From Symsagittifera roscoffensis (taxonomy: Eukaryota; Xenacoelomorpha; Acoela; Convolutidae): a stretch of 64,000 nt of DNA. Under the pieces are notes generated by a model. It was not told the origin of the DNA, did no database searches, and worked only from the letters and a program-made list of their open reading frames with translations. Positions within the stretch are counted from its first letter, which is position 1; every line of letters starts with the position of its first letter. The translations under genes and the position numbers were made by a program. The stretch covers positions 22,117,461 to 22,181,460 of the forward strand of contig NC_087070.1 of assembly GCF_963678635.1 (NCBI RefSeq). The letters run 5' to 3'. Positions 57,101 through 64,000 of the stretch are shown here, piece after piece.

Positions 57101-59400
57101 TCTAAATCGGGTTCTCGAATTGAAGAAGGATGAGATGCTCTCTTTTTTATTGCTATTTTCCTTAATTGTGGTGTTAAGGTCATCATTAAGATTTCTGTCA
57201 TCTTTGTGTTTTTATAGTCATGTGTATTTAGTGAATATGCTTTTCGAACTAGTGTTTCGATTCGTACTGCTATTTGCTTGATGGTTTCGTTTGGTAATCT
57301 GCGAATTTCATTACATAAAACTCTTTGTTGTTGTTTGTTTCTTTCGGAGTCAAACATTTTTGAAAATTCTTGTGTAAATCTTTTCCAGTTTGATTTTATT
57401 TCTAGAGGTAGTACTGAAAACCATTTTTGGGCTGCGCCATCTAAGGTTGTTTGTATCAACGCTGTGCGTCGATGTATCCAGTTTTGATGTAGTGGCGTAT
57501 TAATTGGTTCAGGTCCTATATTTAAAATCAAATTTGCTGTTACTGCATTTAAATAATCTTCTACAGAGTATTCAGGGTCTGTTCCTGTGAAAACCATTAA
57601 AGGTTTGTTTGATGTTATTGATGATCCACCCATAAGGTATGGATTCATTGTCATTTGTAATGATTCTGCTGCATTTGGCATTTGAGAAAAATTTGAAAGT
57701 TGGTTTCTTGTTATTTCATGTTGTTGAAGATAATATGGGAGTGGTATTTCATTTTGCATTTGTGATGGTTGATATGAGTGTGCAGTCATTGGATTTTGTT
57801 GTTGAATTGGTTGAGAAGATTGTGTATTAATTAGATTTTGTTGTTGAATTGGTTGTTGATTATGTGCATCTATTGGTTGTGGAGAAAAATTTCTATGATT
57901 TGTATGTGTTCTCTGTATTCCTTGTCTACGATATTCTTGAGTATTTGGTGCAAATATATCTGGTTGTAAGAAATCATCATCTGAGGATAAATAATCCATT
58001 TGATAAGATGTCTGTTTTTTATTTTTATTTTGTTGAAAAAATGGGTAATTTTCACTGCGATCCTGTGGAGGATTTGGTTGAAAATTTTTGGAATTATATT
58101 GGGCTGTTGGGTTATCCCAGTTTCGAGGTTTTGTATATTGGTTAAAATTCCTTTGTGGTTGATAATTTGTTTTTGATGGATGTGTATAATTATAATTATG
58201 GTCTGCAAAGTTGTTTCTAGTGAATGTTTTGCGTGTTTTTGATGGTATTATCATGGGTCTGTATGTTTGGTAATCCATATGTGAATATTTAGGGGCAACC
58301 GAAGGTTTAACGGTTGATTGTAAGGTTACCTGTGTTTGTGAAGGATTTGTATTTCTTGGTGTTGTTAAATTTGGGCGTATTGGTGAAATACTTTGTTGTG
58401 TAGTTGTTGTGTGTACAATTTCTTCATTTATGAAGTGTGATGGTGTCTGGATATCTTGTTGAGTAAGATTCCTAGTTCCATTGAGGTTTTCATTGTGTAT
58501 GACTGTAGAGTTTAAACTATTATTTTGTGTATCGGGTAAAAATGTATTATAGTTTAATGGAGTTGCATCAATTGTTAATGGTATTACTCTTACATAATCT
58601 CTTATGTAAGATATTGTACCTATTGCTTGACTTGAGATTGATTGTGGAAAGCTTATAAATGCGGGATGAGACCATTCGGGGTCCCAAACATAATCTGATT
58701 GTTCTGTGATAGCGGTATCATCGTTCGAGTTTTGGGGTCTAAAATTTTTTCTTGCTTGTGCAATTAAATCAATATTGTGTGTGAAATAATCTATTATGAA
58801 CCATGCCAAAATTTTTTGTAGATCGTGTTTTGTATGTTGTGAAACGTCGTCTTTCGTGAAATTTTCTTTAATGATGTTTAAATAACTAGAGAGTAGTGTG
58901 ATTTCATGTCGTACTCTTAAATGTTTAGATGTTTCTGTCGGTGAGACATTTGTTAATGGAAGTTCATTTTCTAATATCGAAATATAACTATATATTATTG
59001 CGAAAACTTCATTGGTGAATATGGAGTTTGCTCTTTGTGAGTTATGGTATTGGATGCTTTTTATATATTCTGAAAAAACTTTCGAAAATTCTAAATCAAG
59101 ATCGTCTGTTTGAATAGTATATGTTCTATTATTGTGGTTTGGGGAGGTGAATTCTATAGAGTAGATTCCATACTGTTGTGTTATGTTGCATATATCTTTT
59201 AAGTAGTGGTCTATGATTTGTCTTTTGATTTTTACGTCTGGGAACTCTGTTTTACATGGACTAATTCCGGGTTCAAATAAATTTACGAGTAAATTTTGAC
59301 AAAATATGTGTTGTCCTCTATCGGTATCTGCATCTATTATAAAAGGAAAGATTTCATCATCATCTGGAGTTTCGTCACCTGGGGTGTGTGTTGAACTCAT
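51178..59400 (-). CDS. gag-pol: Gag-Pol polyprotein, single 2740-aa frame
   Basis: Rough order by residue: 1-600, Gln/Asn/Pro-rich N-terminal region without a recognised domain; 600-785, Ty3/gypsy-type capsid (FTGTDPEYSVEDYLNAV, AAQKWFSVLP); 841-857, zinc knuckle C-X2-C-X4-H-X4-C (WCNYCRRYGHSISECRQ); about 900-1070, an Arg/Asn/Tyr/Ser-rich low-complexity stretch; about 1225, aspartic protease (LIDSGAESN); 1670-1745, RT with TTADMNSAYNQMP and YLDD; 1880-1960, RNase H (CDASNFGIGAAL, FTDHKP); 2253-2285, integrase HHCC zinc finger; 2320-2420, integrase core with FDTKGP, TDNGTEF and the catalytic Glu in GLVEGMNRSL; about 2590, a GPY/F-like module (RKGPYQII). All catalytic residues I can check are present. 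No frameshift or stop separates Gag from Pol. The ATG at 59400 overlaps the end of the 155-aa ORF by 26 nt. Confidence 0.95.
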   Translation of the reverse strand: MSSTHTPGDETPDDDEIFPFIIDADTDRGQHIFCQNLLVNLFEPGISPCKTEFPDVKIKRQIIDHYLKDICNITQQYGIYSIEFTSPNHNNRTYTIQTDDLDLEFSKVFSEYIKSIQYHNSQRANSIFTNEVFAIIYSYISILENELPLTNVSPTETSKHLRVRHEITLLSSYLNIIKENFTKDDVSQHTKHDLQKILAWFIIDYFTHNIDLIAQARKNFRPQNSNDDTAITEQSDYVWDPEWSHPAFISFPQSISSQAIGTISYIRDYVRVIPLTIDATPLNYNTFLPDTQNNSLNSTVIHNENLNGTRNLTQQDIQTPSHFINEEIVHTTTTQQSISPIRPNLTTPRNTNPSQTQVTLQSTVKPSVAPKYSHMDYQTYRPMIIPSKTRKTFTRNNFADHNYNYTHPSKTNYQPQRNFNQYTKPRNWDNPTAQYNSKNFQPNPPQDRSENYPFFQQNKNKKQTSYQMDYLSSDDDFLQPDIFAPNTQEYRRQGIQRTHTNHRNFSPQPIDAHNQQPIQQQNLINTQSSQPIQQQNPMTAHSYQPSQMQNEIPLPYYLQQHEITRNQLSNFSQMPNAAESLQMTMNPYLMGGSSITSNKPLMVFTGTDPEYSVEDYLNAVTANLILNIGPEPINTPLHQNWIHRRTALIQTTLDGAAQKWFSVLPLEIKSNWKRFTQEFSKMFDSERNKQQQRVLCNEIRRLPNETIKQIAVRIETLVRKAYSLNTHDYKNTKMTEILMMTLTPQLRKIAIKKRASHPSSIREPDLDFRKLVDKLEQAEITMKLEETENLKLQYVNKIETTSTNIKNIQESETDLVEKITEILNIYEKNPNFKGKPSFKKWCNYCRRYGHSISECRQKQQDSQNKPQKYKEPNKSFYQYMKKDQNLPNKNVYSNNSSGKPLPNNTSYTRNQSPYNSSYRGRSPERRNTYNSSQNHYNRPNSRNNYSRSNSNTQRFVSRSNSQSRNNYYPNNQSRNSSYNRNRNYSYNRNRSYSNNRNQNYPNNRSRNNSYNRSNYNRPNNNYQNRSRNNSQNRHPSYNNRYRNYSQSPHRNNNNYNNSNNRHRSNTPKHQRQINQVQSNPETTSDPPGIDDTVTDTLQLNQINCTSSDSESDTENTLAINMIKVENDYESVIYEQPFPSHIYENQSEFLQNHYTTPINSTPTTQETNAKNTTEQPNQNVKTKCLNTNHIYQNIQKEQPKEKIWTIPFLLESPRNKEFQPPDLEIDFLIDSGAESNIINIPTWNEIKSLHPKLTPLETSSKLATAQGSTLINYGKIQLFLLPTRTMEQSKILNKPFKQIFHITDIKYNIIGIPFISKYIPTINILNSKILIKDKYTKTKETSLTFFQRLNKQPPFFSKFYPIFNQQRKHLKPLSGNIYNFSIKQVHQYDKEQNKQKFYMSDFEFKPIHKFFKITISSIKYLKNSNSDIISLHVYNNTPYQVTLPLGLLGYCETNATISPIHEKAYRVNNILQLLDICQSTILNEELSINNIISNENRNTDYFTKTPYFKPTFNISNYTEDQQKFLTMFNFQHSQITQDEFEKLAKQLIKYSSIYATSKFDVGKISSSLHLPLKPDAVFKKQRASKVPIHLHDKVNRLLDILEQYNIISPVNKEEQPKGNTFINPVIILAKGESLKIVLDARYLNSLIDESKCNWPIEPIQVILTKINGKYFTTADMNSAYNQMPLDEQSRRLTQFVIGNQQYEFNRLFYGISIGPAAFSAFMSKIFRPLILKKNAITYLDDVFMQSQTKDEMFNVLEKYHQILQNENLKAAPDKSHFFLTRVKFLGHNIERKTITPLKSRIDAIQKLQPPTNKKKIQEFLGMLNFLSKYVYKMQLYLRPFYNILRQQNNFEWNTEHQTRFEEIKKLLTEQISNTIPDSNQPFYAMCDASNFGIGAALLQSHNGTNKMNLISANSRLFTQAELRLSTLMRECTAIIYTLTEYEFLILGSKHPTVLFTDHKPIIFLFTQKSNPNHRVYRFQLILMKFPNLHIVWTAGKNLALPDTLSRNTPPELLTRKTTVEIPKNIKFYLAENETSPRLECKYAVKTDIEQSQINNLQHFPLYLDCQNNHYEVDLLGTSTFKPIPYSQWIKNNTQQKRTKQHLPKKDHFPLIEKEDLTDKINLSGPQTNDSKYTINQVFDLHDPLDTIPLSTLEIENIFLPPTETITISTLKQYQNLDPVIRQLKSWHKYKTKPIKADSTILGNKTLLRYFRKFNNTTINENTDLLEYKLNESTVPCLPLSMILIAFNISHTQNIKGHSGSEKTYSNFIQNFYFPNAPIWIKVLCNDCIVCQLNKPYPNQKQIAQKQDFKGQSLYFNHRISFDTKGPISPSSEGNSYIMVIVDAFTHYVALNPVPHCNAYYAYTTLYEHWIAKFGLPEILVTDNGTEFINNEIITLCHLYNIKHKPRTSHAPWTNGLVEGMNRSLQEYLRCIINGNDTKYTEWSADVKLFPLAYNSQITTTLGMSPYEMVFNQKPRKPIMFTANSHKNAQGYCQPNKDSICYNLPLHTHDEDHFHHPQILKLASGTHTEWILNRDKKHNEIYQKITKKLLQRQNINEQINSRFTPASDLKIGTFVLIPNFNTQKGISKKLQPLRKGPYQIIAKPTDVTYKITDSNKKEIVQHRNNLLPYYPKEYALRELTQLYSFTGLKIIQNEPHLKNTEQNDNPTENQNTKPTATKNNTQNHKESPKPRKNRKMTEQIIPQEEIDKSEHRKTTRLRNQPRKNYKMFIPQSKILKKVEFKK

Positions 59401-59842
59401 TTTTTCGTTCGATGACTGTTAATATGTAATTATTAATGTGTCGAATTGGTTGATTCCAATTGTATAAATGTACTGGTTTGTGTTTATACTGTTTTTTTAT
59501 TCTTCTTTTTCCTCTTTGTGATGAATTTGAAGTTGTTTCTGAGTCAGAAAAATATAATTGATCGTGAAGTGGGCAATTTTTATCTATTGATTCTTTTAGT
59601 TTGTAAAGTTCGTCTAAACTGTTGGTTTCTGATTCTGAAAATGCGTTTCGATTTTTTGAAAATCTTTTTCGTGTTATTTGTCTTTGTTTAGTTATTATTT
59701 TCCTCTTTAGTGTTTGTCGTTTTGTTCGAATGTATCCAACTGTTTGTGTATGAGGTGTGATTACAAGGTCGTATTTTTTGTTATCTATTTCACAATTGTG
59801 TAAAATGATTGTTTGTTTATTTCCTAGGTTTTTAAATGACAT
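59375..59842 (-). CDS. basic 155-aa ORF upstream of gag
   Basis: First ORF after the leader. Residues 40-67 are very Lys/Arg-rich (TKRQTLKRKIITKQRQITRK), the middle has a Ser/Glu-rich acidic stretch (FSESETNSLDE; YFSDSETTSNSSQ), and GKRRIKKQYKHK follows near 110-122. It overlaps the gag start by 26 nt in another frame. The composition suggests a nucleic-acid-binding or regulatory protein, but I recognise no domain. An ORF before gag is uncommon in Ty3/gypsy elements. The homologous part is absent from copy A, which stops short of it. Confidence 0.7.
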   Translation of the reverse strand: MSFKNLGNKQTIILHNCEIDNKKYDLVITPHTQTVGYIRTKRQTLKRKIITKQRQITRKRFSKNRNAFSESETNSLDELYKLKESIDKNCPLHDQLYFSDSETTSNSSQRGKRRIKKQYKHKPVHLYNWNQPIRHINNYILTVIERKNEFNTHPR

Positions 59843-60021
59843 AAGGTTTAGAATGACGGATGCAAAGGTTGTTAAATGATTTCTATTTTCTTAAACTGTT
59901 AGTTCTTACGATTTTTTGGTTAGCTTAACCTGGGTCTTTTTGTTCAGGGTTGGAGAGAAAAGTATATCGATTCCGAAGAATGATTTTTACTTTCTCGTGA
60001 CTAGTATAAGCTAAGGTGTTA

Positions 60022-60037
60022 ACTTACTTAATCTTAC
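60022..60037 (-). promoter_or_regulatory. two donor-like GTAAG sites in the leader
   Basis: On the - strand AA/GTAAGT (60022-60027) and AA/GTAAGA (60032-60037) occur ten bases apart upstream of the first ORF, where a donor for spliced env and accessory mRNAs would be expected. Not proven. Confidence 0.35.
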
Positions 60038-60360
60038 TTAGGGGTAGTGATTGTGTTCAAGGGTTGGAGAATAGTAAATCGATCCACAAGGTTCAGGTAT
60101 AATTAGAACGCGAGTAGTTCGTTAGATACTATTTTAAACTTACTAAGTCTAAGATTTATCCTGGGTCTGGTAAGAGGGGGGGGTCAAGTGAAGGATGAAT
60201 AACCGAAGTTCTTCACTGTTTATCCTAATTTGAATGATTAGTTTTGTTCAAAAATTTCTATTAGTCTTGGGTCTTTAGAAAGGGTTGGGTAGTGAATCGA
60301 CGTTTGAGGTCGTTAGACACTAATTAAGTGGGTGGGGGAGAACAAAGTTGTTCTGTTTGA

Positions 60361-60443
60361 TCCAAGGATAAGCCTTGATGATCAAATTTAAAATTTAATT
60401 AAGTAGAAAATGATTTAAGATCCAAGGATAAGCCTTGATGATC
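60361..60443. repeat. exact short repeat at 60 bp spacing in the leader
   Basis: TCCAAGGATAAGCCTTGATG, followed by ATC, occurs at 60361 and again at 60421. Each copy contains the partial palindrome CAAGGATAAGCCTTG. Confidence 0.95.
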
Positions 60444-61075
60444 TGGTTTTAAAATTAAGTGACTTTAAATTTTGATAAAGTTTTAAATTTGTGTAAAGGA
60501 AAGATTTAGTGTTTTGATGATATTAGTGAGTTGATGATTGCTGTTATGTTTTAGGTGATGAAGCTGGAACAACAGGATGATTTATGATTACTAACCATTT
60601 ATTGTCATGCTACTAATTTTTATTTTTATTTTCCAATAAATATTTTTCAAACATGTTTTGTATATTACTGCAGAGTTTTAGGAAAACGATTTTAGATCTT
60701 TTTATCAATCGTTATTGTATAATATTAATTTTGTTTAGCGCCTGAAATGATTTTGAAGAGTAACTTCAAGGTTTTATGTTTGCAAATGGAAATCTAAATT
60801 CATTGCAAGTAATATTCGAAATATAAAAGTTTGTTCTGGCTTTTGCCGAACTATCATATAACTATACGGCAAGTTTCTACTTTGTCGTATGTCGTCTTTG
60901 GTTCGAGGTCTTCTTCCAATTCCGGGTAGTTCTGTTATGGTTCGGAATATTGGCTCTGATCTATTGAGTCGGAGAGACATTTCAATTAAATTATTGTCGT
61001 ATAACATTTTGTAAATGTTTTTGTCTAATTTCTAATCTATTTTTGGTTAATTCTAATCTAGTAAGGTCTTGTTCG

Positions 61076-61093
61076 AGACTTATGGTCGCACCA
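61076..61093 (-). promoter_or_regulatory. primer binding site (PBS)
   Basis: Two bases inside the 5' LTR the - strand reads TGGTGCGACCATAAG, starting with the TGG expected to pair with a tRNA CCA end. The matching tRNA would end GGTCGCACCA. I could not assign the tRNA species. Confidence 0.75.
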
Positions 61094-61095
61094 GA

Positions 61096-61503
61096 TGAGT
61101 TAGGACCGAAGTGTAACTCATAGAGTAATTTCGGATAGGGTACACCGTCTGCTCGTCACGCTATCTTATTTTCGGCCGGATAGATTCGTGCAACTTCTTA
61201 GTCTAATACCGATCCTAATCTTACTCTTATACTATCTAGTCTCAGGTTGTTTAACTAGTCTCTGCTAGGCTCAATAGATCTAGGGTATACTGGTTTATTG
61301 CGGCTGCTGAAGTGCTCGGGAGAGTCCAACTAATTTCTAAGTTAAATTCAAATCTCTCTGGTGCTGAAATTACAAGTAACTTCAGCACTTACAAATAAGT
61401 GGGTTGTTAGTTAGATGGATCATGATTGGTTAATATTAAATACTTTACATTGGTAAAACATTTAATTTATCCAATCATAAAATATAGTTTAGATCAGGTT
61501 CCA
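61096..61503 (-). repeat. 5' LTR
   Basis: 408 bp, TG...CA, one mismatch to the 3' LTR. It serves as promoter for the - strand transcripts; a TATATTTTA word lies close to its start and an AATAAA word at 61294-61299. Confidence 0.95.
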
Positions 61504-61507
61504 AATG
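61504..61507. repeat. target-site duplication AATG, right
   Basis: Matches 42642-42645. Four-base duplications occur in errantivirus-like Ty3/gypsy elements. Confidence 0.85.
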
Positions 61508-61576
61508 CTTCGCTTTGCTTTTTAGGAAGCGACTTTTAGGTTACGATATTAATTTTTCTCACTTTCTCGCGTTCCC

Positions 61577-61965
61577 CGGGTCGAGATCCCGCTCAAAAAC
61601 CGCTCAAGATTTGAGCGGTTTGTGCTGTTTTCCAGCAAGATTTGAGCTGTTTGAGCGGTTTGGGCGGTTTGGGCGTTTTTTTTTTGAAAAAACCGCTCAA
61701 ACCGCTCAAATCTTGCTTAAGAAACCGCTCAAAAACCGCTCATTTCTTGCGGTGATTTTTGAGCGGTTTTCCTGCAAGATTTGAGCGGTTTGAGCGGTTT
61801 GGGCGGTTTGGGCGTTTTTTTTTTGAAAAAACCGCTCAAACCGCTCAAATCTTGCTTAAGAAACCGCTCAAAAACCGCTCATTTCTTGCGGTGATTTTTG
61901 AACGGTTTTTCAAGCAAGATTTGAGCGGTTTTTGAGCGGTTTTTGAGCGGTTATCCCGGGTCGAG
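61577..61965. repeat. TTGAGCGG array, two tandem ~140 bp units
   Basis: GCAAGATTTGAGC landmarks at 61635, 61774 and 61914 define two tandem units of 139-140 bp, each with direct and inverse copies of TTTGAGCGG. The array is bounded on both sides by CCCGGGTCGAGATCC / CCCGGGTCGAGGTCC. Confidence 0.85.
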
Positions 61966-61975
61966 GTCCCAGGCT

Positions 61976-62215
61976 CATGTCCATACTTTCGCGACAAAAC
62001 TTTGGCATGTCCAGACTTTCCAGACCATAGTTAGGCATTCCAGGCTTTGGCGACCAAAACATGGCATTTCTAGACTTTTGCGACCATGATGATCCGTTGC
62101 AACTATCGCGCCGAAGCAGAGGTGGCGCGACCAAAACATCGCGACTCATATTTGGTATGTCCAGACTCTCGCGACCAAGAGTTGCCATTTCCAGACTTTC
62201 GCGACCAGAATTTCA
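61976..62215. repeat. about 30 bp minisatellite
   Basis: Units such as GGCATGTCCAGACTTTC followed by GCGACCAAAAC repeat about six times, with one longer interruption at about 62085-62145. The 92-codon - strand frame here is a by-product. Confidence 0.8.
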
Positions 62216-62303
62216 AAAGCATGAATGAATTAGAATGCAGAGTATTCAGTATTCATTGTGGTGCGTAATTTATATTGGCTTCGCTGCGCCACACTAGTTT
62301 CAG

Positions 62304-62376
62304 GGCGGCATGGCCTTATGGATAAGGCGTCTGACATCGAAGCAGAAGATTGGGGGTTCGAATCCCTCTGTGGTCT
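62304..62376 (+). tRNA. degenerate tRNA-Arg(TCG)-like gene
   Basis: A 73 nt cloverleaf-like sequence. The D arm is GGCC-TTATGGATA-AGGC-like, the anticodon loop CATCGAA carries TCG, the T arm has GGTTCGAATCC, and the acceptor pairs GGCGGCA with TGTGGTC with one mismatch. Oddities: the base before the anticodon is A, not the near-universal T33, the last pair of the anticodon stem is A-G, and there is a mismatch in the acceptor stem. It may be a tRNA pseudogene or part of a tRNA-derived repeat; it sits between two TTGAGCGG arrays. No 3' T run is obvious except TTTTT four bases after the end (about 62379). Confidence 0.6.
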
Positions 62377-62394
62377 ACTTTTTATTATTAAATC

Positions 62395-62580
62395 TTGCGC
62401 GGTTTTTGAGCGGTTTTTTTAGATAAACCGCTCAAAACCGTTCAAATCTTGCGCGGTGTTTTTAGATAAACCGTTCAAAACCGCTCAAACCGCTCACTTT
62501 GAAGCAAGATTATGAGCGTAATTGTCTAAAAAAAACGCTCAAACCGCTCAAATCTTGCTTCAAATTAGGTGAAAAATCTC
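62395..62580. repeat. TTGAGCGG array with inverted halves
   Basis: CTTGCGCGGTTTTTGAGCGG words on the left and CCGCTCAAATCTTGCTTCAA on the right. It ends with CTCGACTCGGGT, similar to the CTTGACTCGGGT end of the array near 37240. Confidence 0.8.
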
Positions 62581-64000
62581 GACTCGGGTCGCCTGACAAC
62601 TTCAATCAAATCACCTCTCAATCCAAGTTATTAAAGCTTCATAAGTTATTCAAAGTCCCCTTTCTTCTAACTGATATAAGACCGAAGGTAGTTAAAAATC
62701 TGTTAACTAACGACTACTCGAAGGATTAGTTACACATTGAGAAAGCTGAAAACAAACCCCAACGTCTCAAGTAACACCTCTTCTTCAGTAAACGTCATTA
62801 AAACACTCGAAACCTTGAACTTAGCGTTTTACAATTTTGTTATTCGAGACCATTATCTTCTGCTTTTATCAAATGGATCGAGCGAGGAAGCCTTCGAAGA
62901 AAACACTGATTAGATTTTAAACCAGTTGGTGTCAGAAGATTTCCACTAAACAATAAGAGACGATAGATTTTTTCTTGTTTCACTGCTTAAATCTTCCTAA
63001 TAGCTATACCTACCAACTGTTTGAGCTTTAGATAAAAAAATTCGTTGAAGTGTTTTAACTCTAGAACTTAAATTTCTAAAAGAGAATTGTGGCAAAATGG
63101 CTCATCAAAACTTCATCCTGTTGAAAAATTTTTTAGAATTAAATCCAGTCTTCGAAAAAGATTCTTTCAAAAAAACTTTCCATACACTTTGTTAAAAACT
63201 GTTCAAATTGTTCTTCATAATTTGTAGAGCGAAAAAGAACCAAAAAAACTGAAAAAGAAATAAAACTATCCTCGAATTAAAGCTTCACTTGATTGGTGAC
63301 GTTCTTAAGTTAGAATTTATTCGCCTGGCAACTTTCAGAGAGAACAAATCAAAAAATCTCAGTCTTGAAAACTTTTAAACACTTGATTTTTAAATTTTCA
63401 ACCAATTTCCTCAACATTTTGCACAAATTAGATTGAGAGAAAAAATTGGGCAAAAAATGAGTTTTTATAATCAAATAGTGGCAAACCAAATTTCCAATAA
63501 GTTCAAGAGCAATTTTTTTTGCGCATCACCATCTGTCAACCATATCTTTTGAGTAATTTTTTTTTGAGCTTGAGGTTTTCTGACAAAAAAATTACTGGTA
63601 ACAAAAATTGTTATTTTCACTTCTTTTCTTCGAGTCAAAAAGTTTGATAAATTTTCAATGAAATTTATCAATAAAAAACTCGAATAAAAAATTTCGAAGC
63701 ATGGAAATTAGTATTTGAGATTTTTTGCTGTTCGAGACGATTTTTTTTCTGCTGACTCTGATTTGGATTGAGCGAGCAAGCAGGGTTACAAGAAACTGAT
63801 TCGTTATTAAATCAATTATTGTCAGACCGAAATTCCGACTCAATTGATTTTTTTGACTGTTGCCACCGCTCATATCTTTGTTATAACCATATTGGAAAGC
63901 GTTTAAGCTTATAATAAAAAATGCGTTGAATTCTCATGATTCTAGAATTCAAGATTCCAAGTAAGAACTGTGAAAAACCAGCCGGAAAGTCAGCAAAAAA
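62581..64000. other. gene-poor DNA with a diverged ~890 bp tandem repeat
   Basis: About 62870-63085 resembles 63755-63975 in the same order: TGGATCGAGCGAG versus TGGATTGAGCGAG, then a GTTGGTGTCAGA / ATTATTGTCAGA block, then AAATTCGTTGAA / AAATGCGTTGAA and CTCTAGAACTTAA / TTCTAGAATTCAA. No gene recognised. The first 300 bases are plain flank. Confidence 0.5.

Larger units (their letters stand above)
59843..61075 (-). other. 5' leader of the retroelement
   Basis: A 1.2 kb leader between primer binding site and first ORF without a long frame on the coding strand. It holds diverged repeats (on the + strand, CTGGGTCT or TTGGGTCT followed within about 20 bp by GGGTTGG, near 59930-59955 and 60265-60290, with partial copies near 60060 and 60165) and an exact 60 bp-spaced repeat at 60361-60443. 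Such a leader could contain packaging or RNA-export signals; this is inference. Confidence 0.6.
42646..61503 (-). mobile_element. intact 18.9 kb env-bearing LTR retroelement (Ty3/gypsy-type pol)
   Basis: LTRs of 408 bp at 42646-43053 and 61096-61503 both start TG and end CA, and differ at one base by eye. A 4 bp target duplication AATG flanks the element. Coding direction is right to left: leader, 155-aa basic ORF, 2740-aa Gag-Pol, a set of accessory frames, class III-like Env, 599-aa ORF, 3' region. The domain order protease-RT-RNase H-integrase with YLDD is that of Metaviridae. Typical Ty3/gypsy elements are 5-8 kb, so this one is unusually long, mainly because of a long Gag N-terminus and about 6 kb of env and accessory frames. 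No large ORF is interrupted, which suggests recent and possibly current activity. Confidence 0.93.

Noticed and set aside
61577..61965. CRISPR-like array (regular TTGAGCGG repeats)
   Set aside because: Repeats are both direct and inverted with no unique spacers of constant size, and the context is eukaryotic.
61910..62188. 92-codon - strand ORF with repeated internal phrases
   Set aside because: Translation of the 30 bp minisatellite and the TTGAGCGG array.

Overview
The window looks like nuclear DNA of a bilaterian invertebrate. It is AT-rich, has spliced genes with GT-AG introns, and is dense with animal-type transposons (LTR elements, a LINE, Helentron-like elements, hAT MITEs, fold-back elements). 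The one convincing host gene (28781-36033, + strand) encodes a DUF229/sulfatase-fold protein. That family is strongly expanded in nematodes, so a nematode is my best guess, but the sequence does not settle it.

Layout. 1-12.6 kb: decayed copies of a Ty3/gypsy-like element. Gag-pol remnants lie on the - strand, joined head-on to env remnants on the + strand, and part of this composite is tandemly duplicated. 12.6-24.5 kb: gene-poor repeats, including an AT microsatellite, a 2.7 kb fold-back element (14309-16981), a broken ORF of unknown type and a palindromic minisatellite. 24.5-28.7 kb: two Helentron-like non-autonomous elements, a dead LINE and a hAT MITE. 28.8-36 kb: the DUF229 gene in six predicted exons. 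36.2-42.6 kb: another MITE, repeats, a candidate signal-peptide exon and a second inverted-repeat element.

The centrepiece is 42646-61503: an apparently intact 18,858 bp LTR retroelement on the - strand. It has 408 bp LTRs that differ at one base, TG...CA ends, a 4 bp target duplication (AATG), a primer binding site, and no stop codon inside its large ORFs. In transcription order (right to left): 5' LTR; repeat-containing leader; a basic 155-aa ORF; a 2740-aa Gag-Pol in one frame (capsid, zinc knuckle, protease, RT, RNase H, integrase); a methionine-less basic frame; two small hydrophobic ORFs joined by an ATGA overlap; a methionine-less 378-codon Pro/Ser/Thr/Asn/Gln-rich frame; an 872-aa envelope resembling class III fusion glycoproteins of chuviruses; a 599-aa ORF of unknown function that starts in an ATGA overlap with env; then the 3' LTR. 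This is far larger and more complex than a usual Ty3/gypsy element, resembles a complex retrovirus, and is very young.

Right of the element (61.5-64 kb) are TTGAGCGG-type repeat arrays, a 30 bp minisatellite, a degenerate tRNA-Arg-like gene and a diverged long tandem repeat. Everything was read by eye. Exon structures, repeat boundaries and family assignments are not confirmed by any search.
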